Shown one piece after another: positions 5,079 through 7,547 of a DNA stretch of 7,547 nucleotides. The DNA lies in NCBI GenBank assembly GCA_041441455.1, contig JASDTB010000108.1:1-7547 (forward strand), in the 5' to 3' direction. Every line of letters starts with the position of its first letter. Within the stretch, counting starts at the first letter, position 1. The position numbers and the translations under genes were made by a program. The notes beneath the pieces were generated by a model. That model saw nothing but the letters and a program-made list of their open reading frames with translations, was not told the origin of the DNA and did not search any database. The DNA comes from JAFIHK01 sp041441455 (GTDB lineage: Bacteria > Bacteroidota > Bacteroidia > Bacteroidales > UBA932).

Positions 5079-6304
5079 GAATATTTAAGATTTCTTTGCA
5101 TTGGCAAATTTTAATAGTAATTACTCTTGCTATACCTTGCGGGATGTTCTTTACCGAATATGTTTTATATATAAAATGGATTGGAGATCTTTTTCTGAGA
5201 GCTCTTAAAATGATAATTGTTCCTATTGTTTTTACTTCCATTGTATCGGCTGTCTCTGGTTTTAATTCACCAAAAGATCTAGGAAGATTAGCCGGAAAAA
5301 CTTTTGCGTTTTATGTTTTGACAACGTTAATTGCTTCTTTTTTAGGTGTGTTTTTAGTAAATGTGTTTTCGCCAGGAGTTGGAACAGATATCTCTTTTTC
5401 TACGCCTACATCAGAAATTAACATTACCAAAGTATCCTTTACTGATCAGATACTATCAATTATTCCTGATAATATTTTTAATGATTTTGCAAAGGGTAAT
5501 CTATTAGGAATCATATTTTTCGCAATAATCTTTGGTGTTTTTCTGACCAAAACTGAGTCTAAATACAGAGGTGTAATTAGTGATTTATTCTCAGGACTCT
5601 ATGATTTATTCATGAAGATGACAATTTTCATTGTAAAGTTTACTCCAATCGGAGTATTTGCTCTAGTCTCAAATATTATTGCATCCCAAGGAGGTAGTCC
5701 TGATAAAATTTTATCAATACTAGGTAGTTTAGGATTTTATACAATTGTTGTTTGGCTAGGATGCTTAATTCAGGGTGGATTAATTTTACCAGGAATTGTC
5801 TATTCATTTACAAGATATAATCCGTATAAGCATATTAAACAGATGTCAGTTCCATTATTAACAGCGTTTTCTACTTGTTCTTCTGGAGCTGCTCTTCCAT
5901 TAAGTATAGAGGCATCACAAAATAAAACTGGGATATCATCAAAGGTCGCTGGATTTGTCTTACCTCTAGGGTGTACTGTTAATATGAATGGGACTGCGCT
6001 ATATGAAGGAATTTCTGCAATCTTTATTGCTCAGGTTTATGGGATAGAGTTAACACTTGTACAGCAATTCTTAATAATATTAACATCTGTTTTGGCTGCA
6101 ATTGGTTCTGCTGGAATCCCAATGGCAGGCTTGGTAATGATGTCGGTAGTTTTGTCGATTGTCGGGCTTCCTTTAGAGGGTATTGGTTTGATCCTTGCTG
6201 TGCAACAGTTATGTGATATGGCAAGATCGACAATAAATTCTTACGGCGACATGTGTGCCGCCGTAGTTATTGCAAAATCTGAAGGAGAAAAGCTTAATCT
6301 TTAA
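5075..6304 (+). CDS. SDF-family dicarboxylate/acidic amino acid:cation symporter
   Basis: This is the second inner-membrane symporter of family PF00375, with 409 residues, close to the classic GltP/DctA-like form. Hairpin 1 carries TCSSGAALP (267-275). Helix 7 has NMNGT (303-307), where the usual motif is NMDGT. Hairpin 2 has GSAGIPMAG (344-352). Helix 8 has CDMARSTINSYGD (380-392), keeping the equivalents of GltPh Asp394 (Asp381), Arg397 (Arg384), Asn401 (Asn388) and Asp405 (Asp392). The retained arginine argues for an acidic substrate such as aspartate, glutamate or a C4-dicarboxylate. The gene starts within the stop of the preceding symporter, which implies translational coupling. It is the last gene of the operon and ends 2 bp from the convergent glucanotransferase. 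Uptake of aspartate released by the upstream peptidase is an inference from position. Confidence 0.92.
   Translation: MRIFKISLHWQILIVITLAIPCGMFFTEYVLYIKWIGDLFLRALKMIIVPIVFTSIVSAVSGFNSPKDLGRLAGKTFAFYVLTTLIASFLGVFLVNVFSPGVGTDISFSTPTSEINITKVSFTDQILSIIPDNIFNDFAKGNLLGIIFFAIIFGVFLTKTESKYRGVISDLFSGLYDLFMKMTIFIVKFTPIGVFALVSNIIASQGGSPDKILSILGSLGFYTIVVWLGCLIQGGLILPGIVYSFTRYNPYKHIKQMSVPLLTAFSTCSSGAALPLSIEASQNKTGISSKVAGFVLPLGCTVNMNGTALYEGISAIFIAQVYGIELTLVQQFLIILTSVLAAIGSAGIPMAGLVMMSVVLSIVGLPLEGIGLILAVQQLCDMARSTINSYGDMCAAVVIAKSEGEKLNL
6242..6265. repeat. GC-rich inverted repeat in the 3' end of the second symporter gene
   Basis: TACGGCG (6242-6248) and CGCCGTA (6259-6265) are exact inverted copies around a 10-base loop. 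This is strikingly GC-rich for this AT-rich window. It encodes part of YGDMCAAV in helix 8 and ends 37 bp before the stop. No T-run follows on either strand, so a terminator call is not supported. Confidence 0.5.
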
Positions 6305-6306
6305 TT

Positions 6307-7547
6307 TTATATTCTACCAGAGCTCCATACAAGATCTTTTACCATATTTAGAAATCCTTTATGTGATACTAGATCTTCTATGTTGATATGCATTCTATAT
6401 CTCCAATAATGTTTTGGATTAGATGGAATATTGATTCTCTCTTCATTTGGATTTTCTCTTCGCAACTCTCCAAATGCAGAAAGCCAATCTTGAAGAGGTA
6501 AGACTGTCAACATTGAAGGTGAGTCTAAATGAAGTTTTAAAATTTTATGGGATAACCATGGCTCGCAATAAAGCGGAGCTGTTCCATTTTCTCCTAAGAC
6601 TTCTGAATAGTATCTTCTACTACTCTCATAATCTTCTTCCCACCATTGTCTTAAAGTACTGGTATCGTGTGTACCTGTAGCGCAAACTGATAAATATGGG
6701 TATTTATATGTATTACCAAATTTTTCTTCTGGATCTTTAGGCATTCTTTGAATTTCTAAAGATGTAATACTTAGAGATTTCATGACAGAAGGCACACAAG
6801 CGGGAATCATTCCGAGATCCTCTCCACATACAAGCATTCCAGTTGAAGAGATGAGAGAAGGTAGTCTTTTCATTGCATTGCTATACCAGAAATCATTGTT
6901 TCTTTCGTAATAGAAATGGTTATATATTTCGTTAAATCTACTTTTTTGATCGTATGGTAAATCCTTGTATGATTTTGTAAATTGTGCAGATATTCTTGGA
7001 TGATATAATGAATGATCTGTCGGCTCTTGAACAAATAAAACCTCTGAAATTAATGCAAACAGAGTCTCTTTATAAGAGTTAAAAATCGAATCTAGATTTT
7101 CGTTCAGATAAGTTTCTATTTTTTTCTGAGTATTATATTGCTCTTTGAATTTATATGTTTGCCATCCAAAGTCTTCTAGAAATTCATTTTTAACGCTCTC
7201 TTTATCATATCCAAAATATTCATCTAGCATATATTCTTTGATATATGGCAAACAATCTCTGTCATAATTAAAATTGTAGCCTCTGCCTCTTAATTCATCG
7301 GCAGAGAATGGGAGCGAAGGATTGAAATGGCCCATTATTCCCTCAACTGATTCTGATGGTACTTCCCAAATTCTAAAGAATCCCAGAATATGATCTATTC
7401 GATATGCATCGAAATATTCAGCCATTTTAGAAAATCGTTGCTTCCACCATTTATAGCCGTCTTTTTCCATTAATCCCCAATTATAAGTTGGAAATCCCCA
7501 ATTCTGACCCCTTACAGAAAAATCGTCCGGTGGAGCTCCTGCTTGAC
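6307..7547 (-). CDS. malQ: 4-alpha-glucanotransferase, long DPE2-like form (partial, N-terminus off window)
   Basis: This is a GH77 amylomaltase, which moves alpha-1,4-glucan segments between maltodextrins and releases glucose. The frame is open through the right edge, so the visible 412 residues are the C-terminal part. The Met codon at 7470 is internal: before it the frame reads QAGAPPDDFS, GQNWG and PTYNWGL, which is GH77 core. Counting from that Met, the catalytic nucleophile is Asp26 in YRIDH, the acid/base is Glu217 in CGEDLG, and the third catalytic Asp269 lies in GTHDTST. Nucleophile and acid/base are 191 residues apart, against about 47 in short bacterial MalQ. That indicates the roughly 140-residue insertion typical of plant DPE2 and Bacteroidetes homologues, which usually also carry N-terminal starch-binding (CBM20) domains, not visible here. 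Its promoter is outside the window. Its product glucose would suit the glucokinase at 82-1044. Confidence 0.93.
   Translation of the reverse strand, partial: QAGAPPDDFSVRGQNWGFPTYNWGLMEKDGYKWWKQRFSKMAEYFDAYRIDHILGFFRIWEVPSESVEGIMGHFNPSLPFSADELRGRGYNFNYDRDCLPYIKEYMLDEYFGYDKESVKNEFLEDFGWQTYKFKEQYNTQKKIETYLNENLDSIFNSYKETLFALISEVLFVQEPTDHSLYHPRISAQFTKSYKDLPYDQKSRFNEIYNHFYYERNNDFWYSNAMKRLPSLISSTGMLVCGEDLGMIPACVPSVMKSLSITSLEIQRMPKDPEEKFGNTYKYPYLSVCATGTHDTSTLRQWWEEDYESSRRYYSEVLGENGTAPLYCEPWLSHKILKLHLDSPSMLTVLPLQDWLSAFGELRRENPNEERINIPSNPKHYWRYRMHINIEDLVSHKGFLNMVKDLVWSSGRI

Noticed and set aside
4763..5107. Minus-strand reading frame of 114 codons opposite the first symporter
   Set aside because: It is the antisense of a strongly conserved transporter segment, has no recognisable domain, and its hydrophobic look mirrors the membrane helices on the other strand. 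Similar frames at 3474-3731, 3911-4114, 4232-4426 and 6024-6233 were dropped for the same reason, as was the plus-strand frame 6447-6680 opposite the glucanotransferase.
7468..7470. ATG as the start of the glucanotransferase
   Set aside because: The frame stays open to the window edge and encodes conserved GH77 core sequence (QAGAPPDDFS, GQNWG), so this Met is internal and the gene is partial.

Overview
This is an AT-rich window (about one-third G+C by eye) from a Bacteroidetes genome, most likely of the order Bacteroidales. Four things support this. The glucokinase and the DUF1460 amidase resemble Bacteroides-type proteins. The 4-alpha-glucanotransferase is the long form with an insertion. 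A Bacteroidetes-type -7 promoter box (TAnnTTTG) precedes the first gene. Starts lack Shine-Dalgarno sequences and have A/T-rich leaders, and the three predicted exported proteins all have Ala|Gln at the expected signal-peptidase cleavage site. I cannot name the genus or species. There is no CRISPR array, tRNA, rRNA, insertion sequence or phage gene in the window.

Layout. Positions 1-58 hold a bidirectional intrinsic terminator. Genes on the plus strand then follow. Group 1 (82-2410) is a ROK-family glucokinase, a secreted DUF1460 (AmiA-type) cell-wall amidase 8 bp behind it, and a four-helix PsiE-family membrane protein. A 145-bp non-coding gap (2411-2555) follows, carrying an AT hairpin and two pentanucleotide tandem repeats. 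Group 2 (2556-6304) looks like one operon of four genes with gaps of 5, 19 and -4 bp. It encodes an exported TSCPD-domain protein, an exported isoaspartyl peptidase/L-asparaginase, and two different SDF-family (glutamate/aspartate/dicarboxylate) symporters. On the minus strand, the C-terminal half of a long (DPE2-like) 4-alpha-glucanotransferase runs from beyond the right edge down to 6307. Its stop codon lies 2 bp from the stop of the second symporter.

How the genes may work together. In group 2 the peptidase can release aspartate from isoaspartyl peptides or asparagine in the periplasm, and the symporters could take it up, so the operon reads as a scavenging unit. The TSCPD protein at its head is the unexplained part: this small domain is normally cytoplasmic, but here it has a clear signal peptide. 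Glucokinase and 4-alpha-glucanotransferase both belong to maltodextrin/glycogen use (the transferase releases glucose, the kinase phosphorylates it), although they are in separate transcription units here. The amidase belongs to peptidoglycan turnover.

Most of the window is ordinary core metabolism. The items most worth a second look are the exported TSCPD protein and its operon, the first symporter's missing substrate-binding arginine, and the CTTAA repeat located where the operon's promoter spacer could be.
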